A stretch of 64,000 bases of DNA from Epiperipatus broadwayi. Taxonomy: Eukaryota > Onychophora > Udeonychophora > Euonychophora > Peripatidae. This document shows, piece after piece, positions 37,110 through 51,694 of this stretch. Position 1 is the stretch's first letter. Each line of letters begins with the position of its first letter. The translations under genes and the position numbers were made by a program. The notes beneath the pieces are model-generated. The model saw only the letters and a list, made by a program, of their open reading frames with translations, ran no database searches and was not told the origin of the DNA. The stretch is from the NCBI GenBank assembly GCA_028023455.1, contig JAQFVV010006626.1:434001-498000 (forward strand), given 5' to 3'.

Positions 37110-38683
37110 TATATTAAATGTCTGTTGTTATTATTTTTTATGAAGTATAGTGTTTGAGCATAAATAATATCCTACATATTAATGGCAGACTGACAAATTT
37201 GCTGGCTATTTATTTTATTTATGAGCACAGATAAAGAAAGAAAATTTGATATATAAAAATAAAATAATTGAAATGCAAAAAATTTTGTAAGAAAAAGTGT
37301 AAACATAGTATTATCATGTAAAAAAAAAAATTCTATAAAAACTTTATATGAAAAGTTTTGTTGTTCTACTTTTTTTTTGATTGGATAAATAAGAGTAAAA
37401 TCCCATTTTGTCAGGTCTTTCTTCCAGAGGTAAGACAATCATCAAAACACTTCATAAAATAAATTCAATAGAAATTCTAAGAAACTCAATAAGAATGCAA
37501 TATAGTTAAACAAAAATGAATTAAACAAGAATTTAATAAATCTGAATTTAAAATCAAGGTAAAATTCTAATAATCCTAATATCCAATGCAAAAAAAAATA
37601 TGAATTAAAAAAAAATTGTAATTTTTGAAGCAAAAACTTAAGAAATTTTAAGATTAGAGACAAACTAGATAAATACCAACAGTACTTTAAAAATGTCAGA
37701 ATAAAATACGGAAATTAAAAAAAAAAATCAAAGAGAAACCATTAAAAAAATTGAAAAAATCTAAAGAAAGTTATAAAAAATATTGAATGGATTAAGATAT
37801 TAAAAATGTTAAAGAAAAGTTCCAAATATCAATAATCGGCTACAGGATTTTGTTAAAACACAAACAAATTGTAGATCTAATATAAAAATAAAATAAATTA
37901 TATATGGAAAAACATAAATAAAACAAGAAATACAAGAGTAAAATTAAATTACACAAAAACGCAAATATAAAAAGTAAAATCTATAGTTTGCACGTTATTG
38001 ATAAAAATGTTCATTTACATTTAGAGTAAATGATTTTATGAATACCCATAAGATATAATGTAACATTAGTTAAGTATGAACTGTTAAAGAAAAGAATCTT
38101 GAAGATTCATAAGAAGGTTTCATAAATAAATCTATAATAATCAATGAATTTTTACTAGTATGGTGTTAGATTGTAATTCTGTTTAGAAGGTAATAAACCT
38201 TTCTCACTAGCAGTATATATAATATTAAATCAACAATGTTATATACAAGGATACTCTCGTTCCAGCCACAAGATAAATACTGAGAAAATAAAAACAACTA
38301 TCTTATATTCAAATGGAAATATTCTTATATAATCCTCATATTTAACATCATTGATTTAATATTATGTATAGCACTGAGAGACATTTATAACTTTCTAAAT
38401 ATAAATCAATAGATCTTGTAATCGTAGAATGTTGTGCATCAATGACAATGATAACAGATGATGAGGTACATCAGTTTTGAAAATATTGCAATATCTACAT
38501 TAGAAATAAAAAATAAAAACATGACTATTAACCAAAGTGGTATGAAGATTCAAGTTGGTGAAAAAATTAATGATGAAGTGACTGTGAGATACAGACTGCA
38601 GAAATAACATCATAGACAGTCAAAACTGGTACAGTTATAAAATACAAATAACTTAGTCATCAAAATAGCCAACTTAAAAGAAA
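37110..38683. other. AT-rich stretch, nothing recognised
   Basis: A-rich on + between 37440 and 37990. The 73- and 88-codon minus frames here are low-complexity Phe/Leu frames from T-rich codons and are not supported. Confidence 0.5.
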
Positions 38684-38984
38684 GATAACCATCACATGAC
38701 CATCACTTCTTATGCTTGTGTATAACTGTTTTAAAACAGGCAAAACTCACTATACATATTGCCACACACAGCAAGCTAGAGTAATCAATGTATGGCAGAA
38801 GGCATGTGCATAAAATTCCCATCTAGTAACTACTCATCCAATATCCCCAGCCAGAAACTAGTTTAGAGATATTGGATGAGTAGGCACTAGATGGGGATTT
38901 TATGCACAAGCCTTCTGGCATCCATTGATTACTCTAGCTTGCTGTGTGTGGCAATATGGATAGTGAGTTTTGCCTGTTTTAAAA
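38684..38984. mobile_element. Hairpin-forming element, copy 2
   Basis: Near-perfect palindrome 38729-38984: AACAGGCAAAACTCACTATA ... and its complement ending GAGTTTTGCCTGTT, with a short centre around 38855-38870. About 45 bp to the left (CATCACATGACCATCACTTC) is shared with the 51.3- and 32.6-kb copies although it lies outside the palindrome, so the element is asymmetric. No frame. Confidence 0.8.
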
Positions 38985-39333
38985 GAAAGATATATGTGAT
39001 TATCACCAAACAGTATTATTAAAAATTAAATTGATGATATCATAATTGGAAAAAAAACATAGAAAAGATTATTTTTAATAGGTAAGCTCATTAATATTGA
39101 AGACAAAGTTGGCAACAGGTAATTATATTTGCAAATTAATGAATTTATTTGAATGTCTGGATGATTGTGGTGGTATTGAAGGATTATAGCTACAGTAAAT
39201 GCCAACTTCTCAGAGTTTGTATGAAAAACATAAATGTCTATTTGCTTAATGCTTAATGATAAACAATAAAAGTAATTGATAAATAAGAAAGGTTAAAAAT
39301 TGTGATCAATTACAATATATAAAGTTTGAGCAT

Positions 39334-40520
39334 CATCATCATCATCAACCATTATCAATCCACTGCAGGATGAAGGTCTCTCCAAGTTTAAGCCATCTTT
39401 TCCTATCTTTAGCTTCTCAGAAACAAGTGAGGAGGATAAACAACAGCATAGAACCAATTGATGTGCAGAATGTGAATGATAAATGTGGTAACACTAGGAA
39501 ATTGATTCAAAATGTTTATATCAAGACTTTTTGTGATAAAAGACAAAACTGATAGGCTGTTGTCAAATTCAGAAGAAGTGATCAGTTGTTGAAGAAAGTT
39601 TGTGAAGATATTTACAAAAATGATACAATAATATTTGTCATAATAGTCAAGTAATGTAAATTACTATCATTAAAAAGAGAAGTAGTAAAAAACATATAAG
39701 GACTTGAGTGAAAGACTGTTGGTATTGCATTAAGTGCCAGCAAAGTTATTCATATCATAAAAAAAGAGCTCTGTTAAAGTAATAACTATAGGACAGAAGT
39801 TTTGCTTTATCATGCCAAAAAACAATATTGTAGTTAATGTTAGATAGCATAAGGCAAGTAGTGAAAAAAAAGGATAAGAGCAGATAGGTTTTAGTTCATA
39901 ATAAATAATAAGAGACCCATATATGCAACCCAAACATTATTTTCAATATTTCTAGAGAATTTTAAAAGCCATTCTATCTTTTTATATAAGCTATTAGAAG
40001 GCTTTTGATTCCATATGTTATGACAAGCTTTAAATGTCTATATTTGTGATAACCCTCACATTTTACAGTTTTTTATATAAGATATTGCACTCCAGAATGA
40101 TGGCAATGGGGACAACTGCAGATTGGTTTTAAATATATAAAAAAATTAGAGTTGTAATTTGTCACTATTCCTATTCAACATTGCAAAAGATCTGTGAATA
40201 AAAGAGGTTTTGGATGGTTTTCAGAATGGAAGAATTTTATAGTGGAGATCGGCAATTATACAATTTATGATGTACAGAGTTATATCATTTTATATGACAA
40301 CAATAGAGAAACTGGGAAGATAATAATCAGAATATGGACTAAGGCTAAATATGAGCAAGCTAATGACAACATGATTAGCCAGGAGAATAGTTGGGTTCTA
40401 TCTGGGCTTCAGTCCAATAGACATAAATGTTTATTACTAATGATGTTGAATGAATTTACAAAATTGATGTCCACATTAAACAAAATCTATGCATATGTGG
40501 ACAAAATGTAAACTATTAAA
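39334..40520 (+). pseudogene. RTE-like LINE remnant (weak)
   Basis: Left edge CATCATCATCATCATCAACC and CCACTGCAGGATGAAGGTCT resemble the antisense 3' region of RTE-type LINEs. Further right, + frames show degraded RT pieces: NNYR-like (about 39785), KAFDSICYDKL (39993-40025) as RT motif A, and LFNIAKDL with a following GF-NG block (about 40170-40240). Antisense 3' DNA followed by sense RT would fit a twin-primed, inverted insertion. Decay is heavy and the family call is tentative. Confidence 0.4.
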
Positions 40521-40599
40521 AGATTTGATGTGATACATTACCATATATTATAGAGCCAAGAAGAGAGAGCAAAATTTACTGCTTTTGAAATGAAATGTT

Positions 40600-43326
40600 A
40601 TTGAAAGATGCCTTAAATGGCTATATTTTGTCTGATATATATATATATATATAATAAATAAAGTTTGATATCTGTATTCGTTTCACAATATATATTTATA
40701 TATATATATATATATAATATTGTAACGTTCTCACAATTTGCTAGTTTTTGGTAGATCTTTTACACACTATGAAGTGAAAGTTAATCAAGCTATGGATAAA
40801 AAAATATCTTGTCCCTATTTCCCAAAACATAGCTATATTTTTTGATTAACTGCCCTACTAATTATTGCATCCAGAATTGCTGACAAAGTTAGTTTTAATT
40901 TATAAGAGGGTGCCATAGTCAATAGACTCCTAACTTCTTGTATCCCATAATTTTGATGCAAGTACCTAAAAGATTGAGTTTATTATTTCCCATAACTTTA
41001 TTTATTTTTTTAGAGAATATTATTTCCGGAGCTTAGTCAATAACTATTAAATAGAATGGCAAAGGTAATTTCTTTAATTAAATATCAATTAACTAACATT
41101 CACAATATCTAATATTCAAATTAAAAACATACCAAAAGAGTGCTAAATTAATACTAAATATTTTATTAAAATATATTTAAAATAATTATGCAAGAATTAG
41201 TAAAGAAAAAATTGAAAAAGAAAAACATACGTTAATCCAAATACTATTAATCAGATGAAATGTCCTTGTCCCATTTAAATTCTTCTAGCTAGTTCCTTGA
41301 AACATTGAAAATTAGTCTCTATTGGTATGATCATTCATGGTTAATGTTAATTGGTCAATAATTAAAGTCACAAATTGGGAGTAAATAATCTTAATGTACC
41401 AGTAAGCTTGTACCAGTTTTTATAATATACTTGTATTCCTTCAGGATCCCATGTTTCTTGACATTTAATTGATCTCTTCTGCTAGCATTTGGTCCATTCC
41501 ATAGCTGGAGCAAGAAGCACAGTTGTGATAATCTCTTTGTTGCAAAAGATCATTTTCACAAGGCTTTGTTTCCATTCTTGCATGATGACTCCATTCAGCA
41601 AGTGAGTAGTGTTCCTGTGCAGATGCATTTCACTGCACCAGGTCACTCTCATGGAAACCTCCAACTCTAAAAAACACATAACCAGAAGATAAATTAAAAG
41701 ACCCAGATTGAAATTGTTCTCTTTTTTTTTATACCTCGATCCAGTTTTGAAACTTCTGCGCATGTTAGTATTATCATGACACTTAGGTTTATAATCCTAT
41801 ACATTTATTTTTAACTTTCTGTAACAAAGTCCATTTTTTAGTAACTCATTTCCACCATCTTTAATCAATATCCTAAAGGTTTTCTTGATCGTAATCTTTA
41901 TACTTTTGGAATTCTTTTTGTTTGTTTGGATTAGTAATCTGCATGCCTTCTTTTATTCTTTCCAATTTCAACTTTTATTAAACTTCAGATAAATAATTCA
42001 AATCAAAAAAATCAACTCTCATTGTATGTTTCTAAATAAAAATAAATTACACTAACTAAAAAAAAAATTTTTAATGTGTTAATTTAAAAGATCTTTAAAT
42101 TTACTTTTTCTTTTAAATATTTTAAATGCTAATATCTTTGGGCCATCTATTTGTAGAAGATACAATATAATAGAAATATATTCAGAAAATTCAATATAAG
42201 AAAATTAATAATCACATGAAAAAACAAACAAGAAAAAATCACGTATAATATTTCTAAAATTAATGACCAGCAAGATGAAATTTTAACAGTATAATGAAGA
42301 CAGAGTAATACGTAGAATGAAGCAAATACATTGTCTCAATCACCATCATAGAATAATGAAAATATTCCAAAATAAAAAAGTAAAATTAATATTTATGTGA
42401 TAAAACACTAATATTAAACACATGCATGCATTGGATAAAAATAGTTTTATATTAAAGATGCAACAAAACATATTTTTGGTCTTCAATAGAAGAAATATAA
42501 AGCATTATCTACCCCCAAAAATTAGATGTTGAATATTGTTATTGCAAACAGATATAAAATAACATGATAATTACATTTTATTTTATAGCTAAAATTTTAT
42601 GATATATAATTTAAATATATTTTAATCAAAAACACAGCAAAGTGAAATATTGTATTTAAAAATATCAACAGAATACAGTTTTGTCAGAGATCCAAACTTT
42701 TAAAAATATTTAGTTACATCACAAACATATTATTTATCTTATTCAACAAACAAAATTTTTCTAAATATTATGTGATTACTGTTTGAAAAGTTTTCATTCA
42801 ATTCGGAAGTAGCATTACAATTTTTCATATGCTAATAAGTGAAAAATATTTTATAAAGCTAACATTTATTAAAAATTGTTTGTAATGTCTTTACTTGGAA
42901 TGCAAAATCATAGAATATAAGAATTTAACCATTTTATTTATCAAAAATTTTATATCACTAAAATTTTTGATAATATTATATAAACAAACATTGTGGTTTT
43001 ATCACATGCTTACTTATATGCTTCCAAGAACAGTTCTCTTTACTCTGTTCTAAAATAATATATTGTAAGTATGGCTAATCAATTGACAGATGATATAATG
43101 CTATAAAATTATCATCTCCAAACAAATCCTGGTTGTAAATCTTTAAATATTATTCTTCACTAATGACATCAAAGCTAAAATTCAATTAGCTGGGAATTTT
43201 ATATGACTATGCTACCTGTTACACTATAAACTTGATCGTAGTGGCTGGAAACTATGGTGAAGAATATTGTTTTTGGAATAATATATTAGTTTTCTACAAT
43301 AAAGACATGTAAAATTCAATTTTATA
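40600..43326. other. AT-rich stretch, no gene recognised
   Basis: Small TA runs at 40639-40652 and 40700-40715. A 93-codon minus frame at 41482-41763 has less biased composition (includes EWKQSLVKMIFCNKE) but matches nothing I know. Otherwise nothing supportable. Confidence 0.4.
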
Positions 43327-43328
43327 TA

Positions 43329-44944
43329 CACCTGGGTCTTGTTTTATGCAGTAGATAGGTTCCACAGAAAACCCGCCTTTAAAAAAATTGCACAAAAATA
43401 GACTTAACTTACCTTGAAAAATGGGGGATCGGTTCCAAAATTTTTAAAAATTGCATAAAATCAAAACAACAATGTAAACTTACTTTAAAATTTGCATTAA
43501 AAAAGGGGGAAATAAAGTATGACTAATAAAAAAATTCAAATATTTGAAAAAAATTGATACAAGACAAACTTTTTTTATTAACTATTTAATTTTATTCAAA
43601 GAAATATGTTTTTATGTGTAATTTATTTTATAGTTTTCCATACATATTTTAATTATTACCGCTATTTGACAATATGTGTTTCATTTGTGAACTGGTAAAA
43701 AATCAAATTCATCAAAAGAGGACGTTAAACTAGCACCACCTTCAGTCTTGTGCTGTGTTAATGGTTTTCTATTGACAATGTAATCGGTGATTAAACTTTG
43801 AGATGATGATTTTACTAATTGTTTATGAAGCTCATGATATCCAGACTGCTATGTGTAGCTGTTAGAGAATGCACTTCCACTAGTGCAACTATACATATAA
43901 CATGCTTCTATGAGTGTGTTAATAATGACTAATGGTTAAATTTTATTTTATATACATATATACACATTGGAGAAACTTTTAGACAGAAAAAAGTTACAAG
44001 TAAAAATTTTTAAAAACTTTTAAAGATACAATTCTTTTTAAGTAGAAATTAAAAGTTCTTAAATATTTTTACTTGTAATTATTTTCTGTCTAAAAGTTTC
44101 TTCTTGTACATATGTGTATAAAAGAAAATATAAACACACTTTAAAGATATATTCTTTTTAAGTAGAAATAAAAGTTATTATAACTTTTTTCTGTCTAAAA
44201 GTTTCTCCATGTATATATGTGTATGAAAGAAAATATAAACATACACATACATAACACAGATATACAACTATTATTTAGCTCTCATTGGAATTTAAGAGCT
44301 TGTTCATTGCAGAAAACTCAGATTTCAGCATTTTGTCGCACACATCAACGTAAAATATATGATTAAATGATTATTATTGACCAAAAATTAATAAATTTTG
44401 CAGATATTTTTGTTTACTACTGAAATAAATTTTAAATGTTTGCAGTTTGTTTCTATAAATATTTAAAAAAATGAGATCACAATCCAAAAAAAAAGATTAA
44501 GATCATTTCTAGAAAGATTATTTTCAGTTTACAAAATCTTTGTTATTTCTGATTAAGCATTTTTTAAAAATCTAAAAGAATATTTATTTATTTCGGTTAT
44601 ATCTAATAAAATATGTTTTAAAAGTTTAAAATTTTTGAATATTTATTGCTGATATTTTTATACTGTAACTATAAATAGACTGTTTACCTAGAAGCTAAGT
44701 TTCTAAATAGCTTCAGGCCACATTCACATTAGCCGCTAATATAGTGCTATATTTTTGAAGAAAAAAAGTATTTCAAGTCAAAATAAGTTATTAATAATAT
44801 ATATTTCTTGATATCTAATAAATATAGTGAAATATGAACTTCTTTTTCACATAAAAAAAACAGCATAAAAAGATATTATGAAGAAACATGAATGCATAAC
44901 TTCAAAATTGCATTTAAAAAATCGCATAAAAGGAGACCCAGGTG
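43329..44944. mobile_element. TA-flanked TIR element, non-autonomous
   Basis: 1616 bp bounded by inverted repeats CACCTGGGTCTTGTTTTATG (left) and, on the other strand, CACCTGGGTCTCCTTTTATG (right), immediately flanked by TA on both sides, as expected of a Tc1/mariner-type TA duplication (though the surroundings are TA-rich). No transposase frame or catalytic triad could be read. An inner inverted repeat occurs around 43965-44105 (AGAAACTTTTAGACAGAAAA and its complement), part of which is tandemly repeated to about 44230. Confidence 0.65.
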
Positions 44945-44949
44945 TATAT

Positions 44950-47900
44950 ATTTATATAATTCAATTATATATGTATATTCTAACCTAGATAAAATAATTG
45001 GAAATACAGAGAATAATAAAAAGGCAGTCAGTTCTAACTAAATGTGAAATTTTTAGAGACTCTTGACAACCATCATGACAATGATGATGATGATGATATG
45101 ACTAAGTTTAGTGGGTTATAGGTTACAATAAACTTTACTACAGAGACATGCATTAAAACAAAAGCATATTTTAAAACAAGTATAAATACATTCTATTATA
45201 AAGTAAATAAATAAATTAAGAAGAGAAAAAACTTCCCTCATTCCTATGCAATACTTTTTAAACCAAGATATTTCCCCTCCACCAAAATGCACACTCTAAG
45301 TAGCATAGGTATTTTGCATTTAATATAAAATCTTATAATGAAATTATTTACTGTATCTTCTTCAAATATCTTAATAAACATGTATTTATCACCAATCAAT
45401 TTTATTGTCATGATCTGATCTGATCTACTCTTATAGGGTAAAAGATAAAATACTTTTCTTACCATACAATGAACTATAATAAGTTTCTTATGCCACACTA
45501 TTGACTTTTGCACTAATAAAATGAATTAACAATAATCGATGAAATAATAACTAATGACCTCAGGGTTCTTGTTTTATTAATTTTGAATATTAATCAACAT
45601 GAACAAATGAATGACATCCTAGTAGACTAAAGGAGACATACACTTCTCTTATAAGCTAATGTATCCTAACATATTATAGTAATAACAACAATTAATTAAA
45701 GAAGTGTTTAATTTAATTAATAATTGCAGAACAAATATAAATTTGGAAAAATCAAAGTATTTTATTCAGAATGATACTCAAGTAAATAGAAGGAAAGGGT
45801 ACTCATCAACAACCCAATCAAAAATAATCAAGTTCTAAATAATGTATTTTTTACTTGTAAACCAAATAAATAATATGAGTCTGAAATGAATTAAAGAATT
45901 TAAAATCAAATCAAATAAATATTCAATTTTTTAACTGCAATTCCAATGTTTGGAATTGTAATACTTATGTAATTTTTGCATTTTTAAATTAGGATTTTGG
46001 ATCTGTATGAAAATTGATTATCTGATTTACCAAGATTTCTGGAATATAATTAATAATTCAGGACACAAGAAATCATATATAGAAAATAAAGATGAAATAT
46101 CAATAATGCTAAACACATTTATTAACATGAACATTACACATTACAAAATTTTATGTACAATTTTGTAAAGAAAGTCATCTGCTGAACATAGGTGTTGTTT
46201 CTTTTGACAGGATGCCATAAAATAAATGATAAAATGATAGCCTACACACTAGAAAAATTATCCATTACTGATACAAGCATTTGGGTGACCTATTAATGAT
46301 ACACTCATTTAAAATAAAATTATTTCAAACTTGACCAATTTATTTATTAACATATTTTTAGGATATGCTGCTTAATTAAATAATCATTTAATAAAAATTT
46401 CAAAGTATAATACAGCAAAACTATCTTTAAAATAGACTTTTTGTCCAGTAATGACTTGTGGTATTTTATTGACAACATTTAAGACACAACTAAAAATTAA
46501 AAAACTGTTAATCTGAACACCATATGGCTGAAGTTTTATCAGCAAAGTGTTATGATAATGTTAATTATCACATAAAACACAAATAAGTCAATTACTGTCT
46601 GGCATTATTTACTTAATAATAAAAATATGAGAATACTCATCAGAAGTCAGCCCATGTCTACATAAGAAAATATTTAACTTTAAAATGTCTTACCAATCCA
46701 TTGGCAAACTTTTTCTAGATAGTGATAAAGATAATATTGCATATGTGTATCTCTCATCATACTACTCACACAATAAGCATTAAAATTACTAATATATTTG
46801 TTAGTTTACTTGTAAACTTCTGGCAAGGCAAAACAACATTACTTCCCTTACCAAAACACAACAGATAAAAAAGTGTCCCTGAAGCAACTAGATACTTCAA
46901 ACATATATTTATCTTGGCATACCAATCTTAAAATAGTAATAACTTCACCCTACATCATGGAAAATAACTAATATTATCATGAGGGATAAGACAAGAAGGA
47001 AAGGCTACTTAGAACTAAGTACATAACTGGAAATATATAATAGTAGATTTAAATACTTTATTTTATGTAAATATATGTGTGGACAAGGTCTCAACATATG
47101 GAAATGGAATACATATCATGAAACAATGATGTTCTCTAGGGATCAAGCTACACTAGCTAAACATGAAAATAGTCATAAAATATTGAACTAGAATTCTCTC
47201 ACAAGAATTAACTACTAAGCATTGGGGAGAGCAAGTTCAAAATCCTCCAATGTACAGCATAAATATAACTACATACATGCATTCCATACATATTTAACAT
47301 GGGATTAAGCATATATCCTAGCCAAAATCAATGGCAAGATAAAAACAATTATCACTTAAAAGCTAGAGAAATCAACCTTCATTCTCTAAAAATACATACA
47401 TTAAACAATGTATGAAACCAAAAAAATTATAATAAGTTAAATAACTATAAAGTATTTTAAATAGCATAATAAAAATTTAGCATTTAGTAAGAAATACATT
47501 CAATAAACCAGCACAAAATTTTATAAATTTAAATGGACAAATAATTAACATTGGTGAATATTGCTAAATATAAAACTAATAGATACCTTATCATATGAAA
47601 ATATACATAATGAAATTATTATATCATAATATTTAAAGAAAATGATTATGAGCTTCTGATAAATCTTTCTGGCTGTTTATCCATAAATGAAATATTAATA
47701 AACACTATTCATAAATATATAAAAATGTTTCTTTATTTGGATACTTATACCTCATGGCTTTAAGCCAACAATAATTTATATATAAAATTTTAACTTCTCT
47801 GCCATAAGAGCAATTCCATAATTATGTCATAAATTATAAAAAAATACCTTGGCATAATAATAAAAATCATATAAGATAACAAAAAATAGTAAATTATTAT

Positions 47901-50900
47901 TATTTTTAAAAACACCCATAGTTCTTTGTTGAAGTTCTTTCCATGGTGAGCAATCTGTTGTGTAGTGAACAATGTCATTTTTCCAATGATGTGTCTATAC
48001 AAGTCCCTTTTTAAAATCAGAAATAAGAGCAAGTTATGATCTTCTGAAACAAACAATATATAATAAAAACACTTAACAAATAGTTTCACCAAAGGTTTGG
48101 ATCCATTTTTCATAGATTTATATAAAAAAAACAGCTAGCTTGGTTTCAATATTTCAATTTTAACAGCAAATATCATTAGGAGAATTTAATTTTTATCTGC
48201 AGTCATATACTGGAACAATGAACAGCTTCTTCATTTATTAAAACATTTTAAATATTCTTAAAATTTCATTCTGTTCACTCAAATATTTAAATATGCTAAT
48301 TAAAACATACTATCTACTTTAAAGGTCAGCAATTTAAATAGTTTTGTTTCATAATGTATAATATTATAATACATTAAAGTTATGTATTTTTTTCAATAAA
48401 TCTTCACATTAATTTATTCACTTAACTTACATATTAAAAGCTCTTTTGCAAACGTTAATAAAATAAAAACACAATAAAATTTCTCTTTTTTATTAATTAA
48501 GCATGTGAATATTTTAAAAGTCTTTATCAAAAAAATACTTTAAAATAAATTCACTTAAACAGTCATGAATTCCACATTTTAAGATTAGCAAATGTTAATA
48601 TCTATTGAAGCAAAAAAATTGTTATCTTTAAATTTAATTTCAAAACATCTTTCCACAGTTACTTTAAATCTTATTTTACTAAAGGTAAGACATAGAATGT
48701 AAAAATGATTTAGTACAATGTCCGAGATAGTTTTGAAAAACAATATAAAGCATATTACCTTATTTTTAAAATTCCTGTTTAAGCATAGTTGAATAAATTG
48801 AATTAATAAAATGCAACTATTTCCCCCAAACATTTTGTTAACTCTTTAGATGCTTCTCAATTAGGTTAGATACAAAAAACAAAACATCTTATTATCTTTC
48901 TTCTAGCCACACATTATTAATTAAGAAAAAAGAAAAGTTTTAGGAAATTAACACTTTAAATAAAAATAATAATTAAAAAAAAATTACAATTTTCTTGAGG
49001 AGAAAACACACAAGAAATTAGCAGCAGATGAGAGATTATCTTCACCCCACATACTGACAATTCTTATCTTTTATACCTTCATTTTGATAAGCATCTTAAT
49101 TAGACATACCTTCCAAAATTCTGACATCTATCAAAACTATTCAAACTATGCAAAACTAAGAAATTTACATAATTTTGTTCTATTTTTAAATATCACATGA
49201 TAATTTAAAACTTTGAATTGACCTTTATTTTAAAAGTAATTATTTAATTAATAAAAATAATAAATCAATAAAATAAATAACCCATAATATTTTAAATTAT
49301 CACTTTTTAATTTATCAGAAAGTCCTAAATTTATTTATTTTGAACACTTTCAATGTTAAATTAATTATTCATTTATTTATTTTACATAAATTAACAAACT
49401 AAAATTAACTTTACTCATTACCAATATCATTCTTAATAAACCACCATGCACATATGTTATACATACAATCAGTAAATTACTTCACATTCTTTTAAAATTT
49501 ACTATTGTTTAGTAATTAACATACTTTTTAAAACTAATTTGATATTTATTTAAAATAAACTAATCAGCTTTATTCATATATATCTACTAAACTCTATTAA
49601 GTAAAAATAACTCAATGGAATTATTAATCACTTTGAAATGAATTTAATAATTATAACACAAATCAACTCACAATCTAAAAAAATTTAAGCATAAAATTAA
49701 CTTTATTCAGTCCTATATTATCTCTAATTCTGATTACTTTTCACTCTCTATAAAGTGATGCATAAACTAAGCATTCATTTTTAAATTGAAGCATACCTAT
49801 ATTAAATATTAAAGCTACATCTTTATAATAACTTTTAATCCATTATGCATTATATATTTTGTACTTATAACTATTTGACTGGAATAAATTATATCAATGA
49901 AATAAAATTTAGATAGCATAATTTACACATTTTACTTGCACAATAAATTTTATCACCTTCTTTTCTTCTTTTATTTATTTATGTTTTAAAATAACATAAA
50001 CTTATAAAGTTAATATAGTCAACTAAGACAATGTGAAATAACACAGGGTCATAATATATATAATTTTATAGATGTGGCTGATCTGAAAGCTATAAAGCAA
50101 CAAATATTCTTACACATAATAAGCTGTTATGTTGGAGATTAAGACTACCTGTGCATTTGTATATGGATTAATATTAATCCATAATATGTAGGCTTTCAAA
50201 TTGGTTATAACAATTAATTCATATATGTATGTAATATTTGATAGCAAATTGTGTCTCAGAGATAATGTAAAAGTTTTCCCAAGCCAATTAGAGAAGTTTC
50301 TGATTAATTAATGCTAAAGTCATTTTTGCTGCATTTGTTAGCAATATTTACTTTTTCCATTATTTCAAAATATCATTTTATATTTTTATATTTCTTTGTT
50401 TAATAATTTCTAGATTGTAATTGAAAATAAATACAGTTTTTATATTATAAATATAATAAATGCAAATTTGTGGCATTATATTATTTTTTCTATTTCAGCA
50501 CATACTTGTAATGAAAATATCTCTTGGATGCATTCGACTCTTGCTGAATTTTTTTAACCATGATTTTTCCAAAATTAACTTTATTCTTTTATAATTTAAA
50601 ATAATTATAAGCTATAATTATCATCATTTTAAACTAAAACATATATATATATATTTGTATTATTTTTTCAATAAAAACTTTACCATTTTGAATTTTTTAA
50701 AAAAAATAGAAGCACAATGTTTTTATTTTGTTTTGATATCAAAATTACCAAATAAATATTTGGATAGAGGAAGCAAAACAATGTAATTAAATGATGTTAA
50801 ACACATTTCAGATAAAAAATCAGTGTTGATTAGATATTTTAAATGAAATAATACTACATTAATTAATACTGTATGAAAAATTTTAATGAATTGTAAAAAG

Positions 50901-51283
50901 AGATGTATATATTATTAAATTAAGTAATATCAAATTATATATTTATGATGGCAACTAATGAAAAAGAAGAAATTTATAATAAAAAAACCATTGCAACTAT
51001 ATGGATTAACTTAAAGAACATTTTCAAGTGTGTGTAACATGGGAAAAGATTAAAAATCTCAGTGGCTAAAAGTAATATCCAATAAATTAAACAGTTTTCT
51101 TTTATAAGATTTGGCTTGAAATTGTTTTATTAAAAATTAAAAAAAAAAAAAATCAAAGAAAAATAATTAGTCATATTATCATTTATAAAAAAGCTAAACA
51201 AAAAATTTGTTTGTTAGCATTTATATTAAAAAATCAAAGAAAATATCAGTAACATTTCACAAATAAATTTAATTAAACCACTA
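44950..51283. other. Long AT-rich stretch, no gene recognised
   Basis: About 6.3 kb without a convincing gene, repeat array or RNA structure. Frames of 89 codons (45244-45513 -), 107 (47790-48113 -) and 82 (48585-48833 -) exist but show no recognisable motif. A (GAT)n run lies at 45078-45099. From 48.3 to 50 kb the + strand is unusually T/A patchy, without repeats I can define. Confidence 0.4.
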
Positions 51284-51690
51284 AACATCACATGATCACC
51301 ATTTCTTATGCTTCCTCATAACTGTTATTAAAACAGGCAAAACTCCATACAGTAGTGCCCATTCAGTGCAAGCCAGAGTAATCAATGGATTCCAGAAGGG
51401 TTGTGCATAAAATTCCTATCTAGTGCTTACTCATCCAATATGTCCAGACTAGTTTCTAGCTCATGGATTTAATTAGTGAAAAGCTTTGTATCTGAGAGCA
51501 TTCTAAGATTTAGATGCAATGCTCTCAGATCCAAGGCTCCCCACTGATGAAAGCCACAAGCTAAAAATAGTCTGGGTATATTGAATGAGTAGGCACTAGA
51601 TAGGGATTTTATGCACAAACTTTCTGAAATCCATTGATTATTCTGGCTTGCACTGAGCAGCACTACTGTATGGAGTTTTGCTTGTTTTAA
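51284..51690. mobile_element. Hairpin-forming element, copy 3, with nested hairpin
   Basis: Arms AACAGGCAAAACTCCATACA ... (51332 on) and the complement ending at 51686 pair over about 110 bp. The centre holds about 100 bp absent from copies 1 and 2, which itself forms a small hairpin (CTGAGAGCATT 51491-51501 with AATGCTCTCAG 51518-51528). The left extension CATCACATGATCACCATTTC is shared with the other copies. Confidence 0.78.
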
Positions 51691-51694
51691 CACA

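Noticed and set aside
38725-38988. piggyBac-like MITE with TTAA target duplication (TTAA borders the hairpins at 38.7 and 51.3 kb)
   Set aside because: The three copies share about 45 bp outside the left TTAA, so the hairpin edge is not the element end, and the 32.6-kb copy lacks TTAA.
39334-39350. CATCATCAT run as a CRISPR-like or regulatory array
   Set aside because: A short trinucleotide run at the edge of a LINE-like sequence; no spacers.
47790-48113. 107-codon minus frame
   Set aside because: Composition is dominated by Ile, Phe, Leu and Tyr as expected from AT-rich DNA; no motif, no homologous pattern recognised.
51535-51560. CTGATGAAAGCC as another hammerhead core
   Set aside because: No stem II hairpin followed by GAAA and no pairing flanks; chance occurrence of the heptamer.
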